NCBI GenBank assembly: GCA_017354895.1
Contig: CP071493.1
Span: forward strand, 6,324,001 to 6,388,000
Source of the DNA: Podospora comata
Taxonomy: Eukaryota; Ascomycota; Sordariomycetes; Sordariales; Podosporaceae
Reading direction: 5' to 3'
Length of the DNA: 64,000 nucleotides
A program made the translations under genes and the position numbers. Shown one piece after another: positions 36,057-50,767 of the stretch. Under the pieces are notes generated by a model, which worked only from the letters and a program-made list of their open reading frames with translations, ran no database searches and was not told the DNA's origin. The first letter of the stretch is position 1; every line of letters begins with the position of its first letter.

Positions 36057-37752
36057 ATGGCCAAAGTCTTCAGTGCAGAAGAAGGCATGTCTAAACAAAT
36101 CAACCACACACAGGTGAATGCATTTGCTGACCGCTGATCCAGTTGCCAAGCACAACACCACAGAGAGCTGCTGGGTAGTCCTCCATGGCGCTGTTTACGA
36201 TGTAACAGAGTTCCTCCCCTCCCACCCAGGAGGCTCCAGAATCATTCTCCAGCTCGCCGGCCGGGACGCCACCGCCGAGTTCGACCCTATCCACCCCCCA
36301 GGCACTCTCGAGGACAACCTCCCACCCACCGCCAAACTCGGCATCGTCGACCCCGAGAGCCTCAAAAAACTCCAACGCCAGTCCAACACCGCCAACCCAG
36401 CCCAGGAAGCAGCACGCCCACCCCCGCCACTCCACCACCTCCTCAATCTAGACGAGATCGAAGCAGTTGCCAAAACCCAAGTCTCCAAGAAATGCTGGGC
36501 CTACTACTTCTCCGCCGCCGACGACCTCATCTCCAAGACATACAACAATACCGTCTATCGCAACATTCTCCTCCGCCCCCGCGTCTTCGTCGACGTCACC
36601 AAAGCAGACACCACCACCTCCATCCTCGGCGGCGCCTTCAAGCTCGCCACCCCCTTGTACGTCTCCCCAGCAGCCATGGCCCGGCTGGCTCACCCGGACG
36701 GAGAGGCTGGAATAGCAAAAGGCATCTCCCGCTTCGGGGCCATGCAGCTCGTCTCCCACAACGCCTCCATGTCGCCGGAGCAAATCGTTGCCGACGCCAA
36801 ACCGGACCAGATCTTTGGCTGGCAGCTCTACGTACAGAACGCTCGTGCTAAATCCGAGGCCATGCTGGCGAGGATAGCCAAACTGCCGCAGTACAAGTGC
36901 ATTGTTCTTACTCTTGACGCACCTGTTCCTAGCAAGAGGGAGCATGACGAAAAGGCCGCGTTGGAGGCGGAGCTACTGATTGAGGCATCGAAATCCGAGG
37001 AGGAAAAGGAAAAGGCAAAGAAGAGGCCGGATTCGAATAGTGGCGTGGGACAGCAGCTGTTCTTTGGCACGGCGGCTGATTTGACGTGGGATACGACTTT
37101 GCCGTGGTTGGCGAAGCATACGAAGCTGCCTATTGTTTTGAAGGGCATCCAGACGCACGAGGATGTTTACCTGGCTGCGCAGTATGCGAAGAAGCATCCG
37201 GGGACGGTCAAGGCGGTCATTTTGAGCAATCACGGGGGTAGGTCGTTGGATACGGCGCCGCCGGCGGTGCATACGCTGTTGGAATGCAAGAAGTACTGTC
37301 CGGAAGTGTTTGATATCATTGAGATTTGGGTGGATGGGGGTATCAGGAGGGGGACGGATGTGGTCAAGGCTTTGTGTCTAGGGGCAAAAGCGGTGGGCGT
37401 AGGCAGGGCTGCACTCTATGGGTTAGGGGCTGGCGGGTGGAAGGGGGTGGAGAGGACTTTCGAAAGTGAGTTTGCCTTCGTTGCTGCGGATTCTTTGGTC
37501 GTGAGGGTGCTGACATGATCAACAGTTCTCCAAGGCGAAATTCAGACGTGCATGAAGATGATGGGCGCCAAAGACATCTCGGAGCTTGGGCCACGCTTTG
37601 TGAGTTTGCCCGGATTTCAAGGGGCCCCTGACGAAGAGCTAATAATCTTGTGATCGCAGATCAACAGCAGGATGGTCGAGCGGGACATCTTCGATGGCGG
37701 GGCTGGTCTCGACAGAACGGGGTTGTGGACGTCTCGTGCTGCCAAGCTGTAG
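36057..37752 (+). CDS. Cytochrome-b5-fused FMN 2-hydroxyacid dehydrogenase (flavocytochrome b2-like)
   Basis: Exons 36057-36084, 36143-37465, 37526-37599, 37660-37752, giving 505 residues. The first intron is GC-AG (AAG|GCATGT..CCAG), needed because the open frame otherwise ends; splicing gives [20 protein letters not shown]. The cytochrome b5 domain has axial His37 (HPGG) and His60. The FMN domain (about 115-490) has NHGGRSLD with active-site His373 and Arg376, and the phosphate loop [16 protein letters not shown], then GAKAVGVGR. Yeast Cyb2 oxidises L-lactate to pyruvate and passes electrons to cytochrome c. This protein lacks an obvious mitochondrial presequence, so it may be cytosolic or act on another 2-hydroxy acid. 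Introns 2 and 3 are each 60 bp and canonical (GTGAGT). Codons shift from C-ending to G-ending near 36950. Confidence 0.92.
36085..36142 (+). other. GC-AG intron in the FMN dehydrogenase gene
   Basis: Fifty-eight bases, GCATGT to CCAG, with a GCTGAC branch-like site 14 bases before the end. It splits the codon of Val10 and restores the cytochrome b5 N-terminus. No GT donor nearby gives an open, family-like frame. Confidence 0.85.
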
Positions 37753-40294
37753 GCGATTTTGCGGGGGAAGGTGTGCCAAGCTGGGTTGAGCATGTCGTAG
37801 ATCCTTTTGCATGACGATCTCGTCCTAGCCGAGGCGGCATGTGGTATGACGGGTGTTTTTGGGTTCTTAGACAATTACCTGGAAGAAGAGCGTTTCGAAC
37901 AAGCACGTTCATTTGGGAAGTGTGTGTACAACGCTGGTTTGTAATGCGAGATATCCAAATGGGTGCTGCAAAACCTCGCGATGGCCTTCTCATGGCAGCT
38001 ATTCAAAGTCAGTTGGTTAGTCCGATGTTCACATGATGTCAATTCGATCAAGCAGTGCCGTCGGGTTGTTGCATGAGGCACAGATGTAGCCAAGACGGCT
38101 GTTCGAGGCTCTGCGGGTGCCAAATCTGCAAGGATTTGAGCTGGTCTCATGATGACCACCTCCTCCCCTTTTCCACAACAGCTTCCAGATCAGCAAGGGC
38201 AGATGAAAAGGTGACGCCAATATTTGGTATCAAAATTCAAGCTGGACACCACAGAATCAAGGGAAAACCCAAACGCCACTTGAATCAACGGCATACCACA
38301 GTACTGCGTATTTGAGAGACGCGAATAGCCAAAACGACAACGTTGCAACCGGGTTTTCTGAGAGGACACGAGTCGAATCGGCGGTTGGCTTCGTGCGTGC
38401 CATCAAAGAATTTCGTTGTGGTTGCATCACTGGAACCGGGCCGACCACTCACAGGCTTCCATCCTGGAAAGAGGACTCAAGCTTCGGTGTCAAATCTCCC
38501 AGTGGATCGCGTGGACACCTCTCCACTGGTCCACTCTCAACAACACAGACGGTATCGACTCGCAAAAAGCGCTCCACGGATACGCAATTGTTGAACTCTT
38601 CCGTGGAGTCGCTAGAAAACTGGTTGAGAATCGGCGGTGATGGCGATCAGGGCGAAGAGAAAAACAGTCGAGGGAGCTGAAGGAGAGATTCACATGCAAG
38701 TTTCGACAAAATGATACTCGGCCCCTCATCTGATAAATAGGCGAACGTTTGACCAAGACTCTACTCTTGGAGAGGATTATTGGAGAAATAGCTTGGCTGT
38801 GCGACTCCAAAAGTGCCTCTGTACCCAATAGTGAGCACTGCTTCACGCCTCTCGCGGCCAAATGCAGGTGTTGAGCTTTGTCGCTTTCGGTGGAGCAGAC
38901 CCAAAATTTTCATGTGCTCCATCCATGCCGAGGGCCTTTCCCTGTCGAGCAGGGATCTGCAGACGGGGAAGGTCCCCCTTGACGCCTCTCCCCCAGAAAA
39001 TGCGGGGGCAGGCCACGAAATGATCTCTTGGCATCATCCTCGTTTTGGCAGTCACGTCCGTTGTCGTTCAGATTCTCGACCCTCAAATCTCGACAGTGCC
39101 ACCGTTTTTTCAGACGAAGACCCTCGCCACGATAATGCCAACCACGACGGGATCTGGATAGTTTTTCGGCCGCCTTTGCAACGGTGTGGTAGAGGTGCTG
39201 AGTAAGTAGCCGGGCTGATGGACTCGCTCGAGTAACGATAGCTATGTAAGAATACCTTCGAGTCAAGCCGACTTAGATAGACGTTGCGCAAACTGCCAAA
39301 CACAAGAGCTGCTGCAATCTCGTCAGGTCTGAGCAGCCTGCATATGCAGAGGGTTGCTAGACCTCATGCAGTTAGAGACGCCTCCTCGTGAGGCTTTTCC
39401 CCACTGGTGCTCGCAGGTTCCAATCCTTTCACGCTGTCGACGGCAGCAAGTACGGATACGGAAGCAATCGCCTCAGCATGTCAAGCTGGCCTGGCCCCGT
39501 TTCCTCCGCATTCCCCGCATTGTCAGTCTCGGGCCAAGATCTCTGGGCATTGAGCAAAACCCCATTCTCCTGGCGACGGCGACAATTGATGGGGAGGCCC
39601 CAACCGACTGTTCAACGCGAAGGAGAAAGCGTCCGGATTTTTACAAGAAGAAGGCCTCACTGACATCACAAACCGAACCAGCTGATGTGTTTTTGTGTTC
39701 AGATCAAAGAAACGTCGGTGAGGTAAGTGGCTTTGATCTGATCTCTTGGCTCTCGGTACGGTTAGCCATGTCCCACGGAACATTTTCAGGGGCGCTGGCC
39801 ATCTTGGAGCTGAAAAGGGTTAGGGTATGAAATGACGGGTGCGACAAGGGCGCAACAAAGACTGCGGGGGAACCAGGTCAACTGTGCAATAGCTCGGGGG
39901 ACCTACTTGAACAGGCTAGAGGAGTGGTCAAGACGAGACCTACCAGCGGGTGGCAACCAGGATCCATTGTCCTCCAGACCAACGCACCTTGCCATCACGG
40001 GGGAGCAAGCGACAGAAAGCGACGATGGCCCCGACCCTTGCTCTCCCGACTTGCAAGCTTGCCCGCCGACAGGCAATTCCCCTGTGCGGCGTCCCCAATT
40101 CTCTTTGCGACCACTCAGAGCTCTTGTGTTCATGACACACTTATAAGTGGTCAGCCCTGTCCTCCCGCGTCTCTTATACCCCCCCTTCTTTCCTCTTCAT
40201 ACCGCTTTGCCCTCCCGTCCAATCCACCCATTCTGCATCCTTCTTTCTGCAGGCTGAGGAGAACCGGTATCGAGATCCGTCACAGACTTCCGAC
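37753..40294. other. Intergenic region
   Basis: About 2.5 kb between two plus-strand genes with no recognisable coding text. A TATAA-like CTTATAAG at 40140-40147 may be the core promoter of the next gene, followed by a pyrimidine-rich 5'UTR. Confidence 0.5.
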
Positions 40295-41466
40295 ATGGCC
40301 GACGCCGACAAGCCCATCGCTACCACTAGCGAGAATGTTGTTGAGAAGCCGCGGAGACGCGGATGTGTAGGACACTGCGTCAGATTCTGGTGGGTGTACT
40401 TGATCGTCCTCATCGTTCTTACTGTCATTCTTGTGCCAGTCATGTAAGTGTTTGCCCATTCTCCGTTGCCAACATTCGCGGCGAATTCTTACTGATTCAT
40501 CACCCAGTCTCCTGGTCGCCGTTCCCAAGATTGCTCAGTCCAAGCTTGATGACGCCGAGCTCATTATCAACGGCATCACTGTCACCGATACCCAGACCAA
40601 GAAGATGACCATGTCTATCGACAGCACCATCAAGAGTGATGGCAAGGTTCACGCCATCATTGAGCCCTTCCTCGGGGTCATGTACCTCGAGGATATCCCT
40701 TCGCACATTCCTTTCGCCAGCATCAACTTCCCCGAGACCACCAGCGAGGCCCTTCAGCAGGTCAAGGTTACCCAGACCCTCGAGATCAAGGATGTGGATG
40801 CCCTGACCACCTTCAACACATGGCTGCTCGCCAACGAGACCCTCAGAGTGACCGTCTTTGGTGAGACTGGTATTCACGTCAAGGGCATCTCTAGACGCTA
40901 TCCCGTTACTTTCAAGAAGACCATCGAGATGCCCGGCCTCCAGATGCTTCGGGGCACTTCTGTCAACGAGACCACGATCAACCTCGATCCCGTGTACAAC
41001 TTCAACGCAACAACCTGGATTCCCAACCGCTCTCTTGTGTCTTTTGAACTTGTAAGTCTTGACCGAGTCATCTCTACCATCACTTAAGCGTTTACTCATC
41101 CTTCACCAGGGCAATGCCACCTTCCACAACTACCTTGACGGCAAGGAGATTGGCACCGTCTATATTGACAACCTCTTCCTCAAAGCCGGCGAGGTCACCA
41201 AGGCCGACATGCGCGCCACCATTGAGAATGCACCCGTACTTGAGGCCCTCGGAAAGTCTCCCGCTTGCGACAAGGACAATGGATGGCTCGACTTCGAAAT
41301 TCGTGGCAAGACCGTCAACAACAAGGGCCAAGACCTTCCCTACTTCGCCGACGCTTTGGCTGCAGACACCCAGACCATTCCTATCGATATCGGAGGCACG
41401 ATTCAGCGGTCTTTGGGTCTCACTATTCCCTGCGGCGGCCTCGACGGCGGTGATCATTCTGATTAA
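40295..41466 (+). CDS. DUF3712-type single-pass membrane protein
   Basis: Exons 40295-40443, 40508-41051, 41110-41466; 349 residues. Introns are 64 and 58 bp with GTAAGT donors. A short cytosolic N-terminus with a basic patch (EKPRRRGC) precedes one strong membrane span (about residues 31-54). The rest is beta-rich, repeating patterns such as IDSTIKSDGKVHAII and FPETTSEALQQVKVTQTLEI, like the LEA-type beta sandwich of fungal DUF3712 proteins. Asn-x-Ser/Thr sites (for example NETT, NATT, NRS) suggest glycosylation and exposure to the lumen or outside. Function of the family is unknown. Codons are strongly C-ending, implying good expression. Family naming is from memory of the architecture and is moderately sure. 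Confidence 0.82.
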
Positions 41467-42457
41467 GTCGCAGGCCGTCATGAGTCCTGATGAGCACCTT
41501 GCCATATATCGAAACTTGTAATGACCGGGCGAACGGATGGAATTCTGTGTTAATACCTTTCTGCTTTTTTGTTGATGTTGTTTCTGGGAGCCGAGATACC
41601 ACTGTATGGTTTTTTTTAGCTGCGATGGGATGAGTAATGTGGAAAAACAAAGATACCAAATGAAGTTCATGAATTGAACTTTGGAGAAGGGAGGCTCAGT
41701 CTGACTGTAGCTATGGGAAGATAGGGGTCTTGGGGCGGGGGCATGTACAGTACTTTTGGATGGGCTGGCTATATATAAGTCGGCAGTCCTCGTAACACTG
41801 CCAGTCGGTGGGCGACACTGACTGGACCAACAACATGACGCCTTTTAGGCCTTCAAGATACGCATGCTTCCTATCTTTTACGTGACCATCAAAGAATTGT
41901 CCATCTGAGAACTAATATGGTCTTGCATCAGTTTATATCACCCTGGCTGCTCACGTTATCATTACCTAGGTGTGCAGTAGAGCCGAAGCCAACCTTGTAA
42001 ACTCGCTCTACCTACCTGCCTACCTCCGGACCAAGTCTTCATGCCGACTGCCATCCCTTCCATCATTGACCCCGTCTGATGTTGACGGGAATGGGACATT
42101 GTCAGGAAGATGTTGGTCCTCGTTGCCAGGAAGAAGACATTACCGTTGATAGCCACCGGTTTCATCACAAGTCACCGAGGGTGCTGCCCAAATGATATTG
42201 CTGCAACACTTTTACTTTTAGATCACTCCACAAATTTTCATGGAATTATGCAGAATAACTGGCCCCTGACGGCTAGGATTACGATGACACTTCTGTAGCC
42301 AAGCAGCAGTTTCAGGCATCTATTTACATATGCCCGACGTATTGGAAACCTGATCGTGATTTCCATTCCCCGTATATCAATTCCTCAATCTCGCACACCG
42401 ACGCTTCTCTTCAGTATACACAACTAACCTATCACAATCCTTCATCCCATCACGTCA
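41467..42457. other. Intergenic between convergent genes
   Basis: About 1 kb between the 3' ends of the DUF3712-type gene (+) and the HCNGP-like gene (-). It contains a strong TATATATAA at 41770-41778 with no supported gene after it. Confidence 0.5.
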
Positions 42458-43371
42458 TTAATACCTCCCCTTCCTCTTCCTACCTAACCGCTCCTCCCCC
42501 GACAAACCCGTCCTCAAATCTGGCAACACCCCGCTATCACCCCCCGCCGTCGCTGTCCCAGCGCTCACAAACTCAACCCTCTCCCCCCTCCCCCTCTCCC
42601 TCTCCTTCCTAGTCTTAATCTGAGTCTTCCACAACGCATCCTTGTACGCCCACCCGGGAAACCCCGTCAGCGGATCCCAGAGCTCTTTACTCAGGGTGGT
42701 AGCATACTGCTCCGTTCCTTTCCCTCCGTCATCGTCCCCGTCAAAACTCGTCCCGATCCCCGCAAACGTCAGCAGCTGCTCCATCACTGCTGGGTTTCTC
42801 AGGCCGTGGGATTGCGCGATACGTTCGTTGAAGTGAATGTTTTTTTCCCGTTTCAGTTTGAGGAAGTTGTCGAATTTGGCAGTTAGGGAGTTGATTTGTG
42901 GGAGGAGGGCTGGGGAAAGGGGCGGGGAGGGAGGGATGGAGGTGTCGGGATTGGGAGGGAGGGTAAGGCCTTGGATTAGGGCGCGGTTGGTGGAGTAGGG
43001 GGATCGAGGGGGGGGGGAGGGGTCGAGGGGGATGGTCATTTCCATGTCTTCTGGTTCGGGGAGGGTGTTCGATGGTGGGAGGGAAGGGCCGAGGGCGGGG
43101 CCTAAGACGGGGCCGAGGGGTGGTGACTGTTTTGATGGCTGGGGCAAGGGTTGAGGTGGTGGTGAGGGTTGTTTGGGTGGGAACGAGGGTGTTTGTTGGG
43201 GCGCATCTTTTACTTCTGGTGCGATGGGTTGGGCTGGTGGTTTTGTGACCTTCAAAAACGCGTGTTAGTGGAAGTATGCATGGTTGCGAGAGTGTAAAAA
43301 CCTACCTGAGGCTCGGGGAGCGGTTGGGCTTCCTCGTCCTCGTCACTACTTTCGTATACTACCAAACCCAT
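42458..43371 (-). CDS. HCNGP/SAP30-binding-protein-like nuclear protein
   Basis: Exons on the minus strand 43306-43371 and 42458-43249; 285 residues. The 56-bp intron (GTAGGT..AAG) is phase 0. The N-terminus MGLVVYESSDEDEE is the acidic motif usual for this family. Residues about 23-120 are Pro-rich. The HCNGP core follows, with LPPNPDTSIPPSPPLSP, a helix KFDNFLKLKREKNIHFNERIAQS, then LRNPAVMEQLLTFAGI and LSKELWDP. Its human relative SAP30BP is linked to transcription control and splicing of short introns. Likely nuclear; the C-terminus is basic (GRKRKGRY). Divergent from PRE4 with a 434-bp shared promoter. Sense codons go from C-rich at the 5' end to G-rich at the 3' end, even though the gene is on the minus strand. 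Confidence 0.88.
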
Positions 43372-43805
43372 TTTTTGGAGATGATATGCGGCCAATTTCG
43401 TGTAGAAAATATGAGTCTTCGTGTTTGGGAATAATGGAATTGCGACTCAACTTGATGGTTCTCTTGTATGTTTGAGAAGAAGGGTATCACGTGCAGCCTT
43501 GGCAGATGGAGTTGAGCCTGAGCCATCCAGCCTCAGGCTGTCAGCCACCCACCCTTGCCTTGGCAGCGCAGGCCCGCACTGACCAAGCAGCACCCGCCAG
43601 GAAGGCAGCACTTGGACGCGAAGCTACAGGGAGCTCCAGCCCCAATCCAACATCATCGAACAAGCTCCCCGTAATCAACCAACCCAACGTATTCACCGAC
43701 GACGAAACAGACTCCAACCGCTCTCGAGAAACGAATCGAACCCCGATTTCATAGCCGCTCCCCAGACCACTGTTGTGTTACTACCCTCCACAACCCACCG
43801 CACCC
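43372..43805. promoter_or_regulatory. Bidirectional promoter of HCNGP-like gene and PRE4
   Basis: The 434 bp between two divergent start codons must hold both core promoters. I see no TATA box and no copy of the yeast PACE element (GGTGGCAAA). Confidence 0.55.
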
Positions 43806-44761
43806 ATGGATCACCGTCCGCAAGCCTGGGGTCGTGTATGTCCCCTCACATCCACCACTGCCCACCACGGCAACAACTAACCTTCCCGCTCTCAAAGCCC
43901 AGAGATGATGTCTACGGCGCCTACGATGCCTCCTACCTCAACAACAGCGGTCCCAGAACCGTCACACAATCACCCGTCGTAACAGGCACCTCGGTCATCG
44001 CAATCAAGTACAAGGACGGCGTCGTTATGGCGGCCGATAACCTGGGTATGTTTCGCCTCCTCAACCCCACCCCCAGCAACCGCCCAACTAACATCCCCTC
44101 CCCAAAACCAGCCTCCTACGGCTCTCTAGCCCGCTTTACCGACGTCAAGCGCCTCCGCACCTTCCTCGACACAACCGTCATCGGCTTCGGCGGCGACGTT
44201 TCCGACATGCAGTTCCTCGACCGCCACCTCAAAGAGCTAGCCACCGACGAATCCTACGAGGTGGAACCAGCCCTCGACGACGAAGACGACGAAGAATCCT
44301 CCTCTTCCAAACCCGGCCACCTCAACGCAGCCAACCTCTTCAAGTACCTCCAAAAGCTCATGTACCAACGCCGCAACTCGTTCGACCCCCTCTGGAACCA
44401 GATCCTCGTTGCCGGGCTCGACTCGGACTCGAAGCCCTTCCTCGCTTCTGTTGACTTGAGGGGAACATCTTTCACTTCCCCGTCGTTGGCTACCGGGTTT
44501 GGTGCGGCGTTGGCTCAGCCCATTATGCGCAAGTACGCTGGCACAGAGGAGGACACTGCCAAGCTTACGAGGGAGCAGGCGGTGGAGGTGGTCAAGGAGT
44601 GCATGAAGGTGCTTTTCTACCGTGATGCTAGGTCGCTGGATCGGTATTCCATTGCGGTGGTGAACAAGGATGGGATTGAGCTTAAGGAGGATGAGCAGCT
44701 CGAGAAGCAGAGTTGGGCGTTTGCTGAGCGGATCAAGGGGTATGGTACTCAAACTGTCTAA
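43806..44761 (+). CDS. pre4: 20S proteasome subunit beta7 (PRE4)
   Basis: Exons 43806-43835, 43898-44045, 44112-44761; 275 residues. Introns are 62 and 66 bp, both with GTATGT donors. The core motif TVTQSPVVTGTSVIAIKYKDGVVMAADNL with ASYGSLARF after splicing identifies an N-terminal nucleophile hydrolase fold of the beta7 type. There is no catalytic Thr after a processed propeptide, as known for beta7, which is structural. The long C-terminal arm (ERIKGYGTQTV) contacts the neighbouring ring. Yeast Pre4 is 266 residues. A Glu/Asp/Ser stretch (about residues 127-140, DDEDDEESSSSK) enlarges a surface loop. Acts in the 20S core particle in nucleus and cytosol. RPT4, a 19S ATPase, is encoded 6 kb away. 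Confidence 0.93.
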
Positions 44762-45267
44762 GGCTTGGGCTTGGGCTGTAGCAATGATGGGAGCATGGGT
44801 TCTTAGAAATGGATGGGCAAGTCTTCGCCTTGTACTATCAGCAAGCATGTGCAAACGAATGAATGATTCTGAGCAAAAAGCAGCTTGTACCAGCATGGCT
44901 CACCGGTTCAAATTACGACTAACCTTGCATCACGAGAAATGTTCAGATTTGCTCTCCAATTTGCTGTTCATGTCTCTTTATTTCGACTCGCTTTCCTAGA
45001 TATGTATACCACTATCTTGTAAATCCCTAACAAAAAATCGACATGGGGCGAAAATAACACAAAAATACGCTTTCTTTGGCACGCCAAAACCAGTGCAGAC
45101 GACAAGTCTTTGAAAAGCATCGGTTTACCACCCACACCTGATATCCTTTTTTTTGGGTACCCCCCCTTTCCGCCCAACGCCAGTTGGCTTGGGAAATTAA
45201 CAGACGGTAGCATCCGTATTCTTACACACATACAACTCCACCCCCAGTGCCGGCTGCTGCCAACACT
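44762..45267. other. Intergenic between convergent genes
   Basis: About 500 bp between the 3' ends of PRE4 (+) and GFA1 (-). No gene seen; A/T-rich stretches near 45020-45065 may be polyadenylation regions. Confidence 0.5.
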
Positions 45268-47734
<2,467 letters not shown>

Positions 47735-50700
47735 TGTCACCGACTGCCAGCAAAACGAGGGGATCGAAAGTAAAAACCGGAAATTGCGAAGACGAGAATG
47801 CGCGGGGTGGGCGAGTGGGTATCACGGGATGGTGCTTTGACAAGCCTCCAAAGCTAAAAGCAAGAACAGGTGAGTCGAGTTGATGATGGGAAGGGGAATG
47901 GAGTCAAGAAGGCCACCTGTATCTGCAGCCTCTGGGGGAGCTTGACTTTATGGCTGGCTCTCTGGCAGCGAACTGGCGCGAGGAAATGCTGCAGGGTGTT
48001 TGGAGTGGGGCAGCTAGCGGCCGGAGTCAACTGGGAACAGGGGTTGTGCTGGGCGCAGCATCTGCCATTGACCACCGTCGTCACTGCCCACCTCTCGTTT
48101 GATCTTAGCCCATCGTGTTCACCTCTTTTGCTTTCTCTGGAATAATGGAATACCACCTGGAAGCGCAGTTACCCGGCCCTTCCCAACACCCCTCGCTTTA
48201 TCCAATTCGCCCGCCCTGAAATCCCGATCGACACACTGCAGAAAGAGGCCCTATGTGTTGCACTTCAGGTTTCTTGTTCGCTGACAGCGCCGCTGTCAAC
48301 AGGGGATCCAAGAGCTCCCACCGACGGAGGCGTCTCGGTGGCACCCTGAGTCCTGACCACAAGGCCTCATCCCCGCGCACCCCTCCCCTCCCTATCCCCC
48401 AACTGCCTGCTCTGCTCCTCGCTGTCTGATATCAAAACAAACCAGGCCTTTGTTTGCGTCGCTCGTAATCTTTCACAACACTAGGACTAAGTTCCGGATG
48501 TCTCACGGGTGCCTCAACTTTTACAGGAGGAAGGGGTGACCAAAGCAACGGCATCATTCCAATGCAACTGTTCTCCGAGACGGTCTCAGAGTTGGACAGG
48601 AAGGAGAGCAACAGCCTTCCCATTGGAGAAGACGAGGAGCCGCCAGCGGGCTGCATACTCTTGTCAGCTCATCGCTCATCTTCAACTCCGATCACCACAG
48701 CACCGCTTGCTAGTCAGCTTGCCGCTTGTCGGTCCAACACTTTGGCTTTTGTCAGTTACATGGTGCTATCTAGCCTCAGCAGTAAGCTCGTCCCGTCAGA
48801 TCGAGGCGGTTGCTCTTAACGCCCTTTTGCGAGTCGACTGGTCTTGTCTCGGCAGTCGACCCTCTCAACTTTTGTTGTCTCTCGGCAACCTGCCATCGTT
48901 GTACGCTCGCTTTTCGGCGCCAAGAACGCTGCTGCTTGAGCTTGTCGTCTCACCGCCACCCGAATCCTGACATAACGGCTTCGGGCCCCTCAAATAGAGC
49001 AACGATGTGTCAATACAGTTCCGACAGGAGACACTCCGACCCTCTGCCCAGCAATACACGTATCGTCTGTTCTTCGTGCCCAGCGCCGACAATCCGGAAG
49101 GGGCAGCCACTCGGATCGGTATACAATTTGCTCCAGGGTCCCTCAATGGCAACAGTGGAGCATCTTCGTATCACGACGGGCCAAGCTGTTTCCCCGTGGA
49201 CGAGTGGATATAACCTCTGGTGCTTCGAGGCAGAAATATAACACAACATACAATCTCGTGGCTCTAGCGGTCCCCCCAATTCTCTAGCTGCGTCCCTGTG
49301 CACAGGAGTTGGGCGTTGTCATACCAAACCCCCTCGTTCATCTGCCCTATCGCTGTGCCTGTGAACATGACGTCTGTTTCCAGGTTCTCCGCCAATTGCC
49401 CATGGACATGGCATCCGGCTACGCTAGGCCAGGAACCGCCTAGAAAGACCAGAGAATGGTTCTGAATGCAACCCTTCCAACCAAGAAGCTTCCAAGATGA
49501 TCGCCTCCCAGGTCCGGCACTGATTACCGGGAATGGAATAACTACCCTCAATCAAAACAAGCAGAAACCGCATCAAAAAAAGGGGGGCAAAAAGAGGTGA
49601 GATCGCGTAGCCCGCTTTTTGAGGCTGTGAACTGGTTTTCACACCCTGGTTTGTTGGAACAAAGGGATGGGTCTCTTCTCTCTCCCACAGGCGCCCCCCC
49701 CTGGGCTTTGCGATTTCTATTCTTAGAACTACCTAATCTTGCTAGGTCCCTGGCGTGGGGCTTAAACCTTCCAACTGCCGGACACGATCATCTTGTCCCC
49801 TGTGGACGGTATCGTAACGACAAACGGCTTGGTGGGGGTGGAGGGGGGGGGGAAGAGAGAAGAGAGGGAACCAGATGCAAAAAAGTGCTACGATGCAATC
49901 GGGCCGCCCATACGCAATACGAGGAAACAATTGCCCCCTTTCTCTATGTTTATATATGCGATATCGTCACGGGCCACTGTCAGTGATATGATGATGATGA
50001 GCAGTCGGATGCCTTGTCGCTTCGGCTCGGACACGGGCCTCGGATTTCCTTCCGAACATACGGAGCACGGGACAACCGAATGCGTTGGGTGTTTTGAGAA
50101 ACAATGCTGATGGAAAATAGGAGACAGCGTCACCGACCAAAAAAGATGTCTTTGACATCAATGTGGTCCGTTGGTCCTTTCGATGTCCTTTCATTGACCG
50201 TCAACCAACACACCTCCTGTCCTGTCAAGACCTTGTGTTCAGAATCCTTCCCATGCAAATGCATGTCAACAAGAGCGCTTCCTGCAGAAAGAATGATGCG
50301 AGCAACTGTCTGTTCTCTGAAACCGAGGTGAATCGACCGGACCCAATGAATGCGAAATCCTTCAGCCTTATCAGCCTTATACGGCATGCTCTTTTGACGA
50401 ATCGGACTTCCAACGCGCCAGGCTCTGCATACTGTTATCTCCAAAGGCGTCTCCGTTGCTTGCTCTGAAGGTGTTATATGCCACACCTGCATCAAGGCTT
50501 CTCATAGGCTTCTATCCAGGACACGAGGAGCGCGAAGGGCACCAACAACCAACAAGGGTAAACACAAGACCTGATTGGTCACTGGAAACAATTCCAAATA
50601 CATCGTCATCATAATATCTTCGTTATTGGTGCATAGTATTACAGTAAAAGTAGTTTCAGTGTGCTCAAAACGCTTGGCATGAATTCATGCGCTCTATCCG

Positions 50701-50767
50701 CGTCTTCCTGTAATGTGATTCGTCATTATCTAACCTCCTTTCGCTCATCACCAACACCAAACCGTCT
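47735..50767. other. Intergenic region upstream of GFA1
   Basis: About 3 kb between RPT4 and GFA1, both on the minus strand. I find no coding region with family motifs. The part nearest GFA1 is its promoter and leader. A G-run sits near 49842. Confidence 0.5.
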
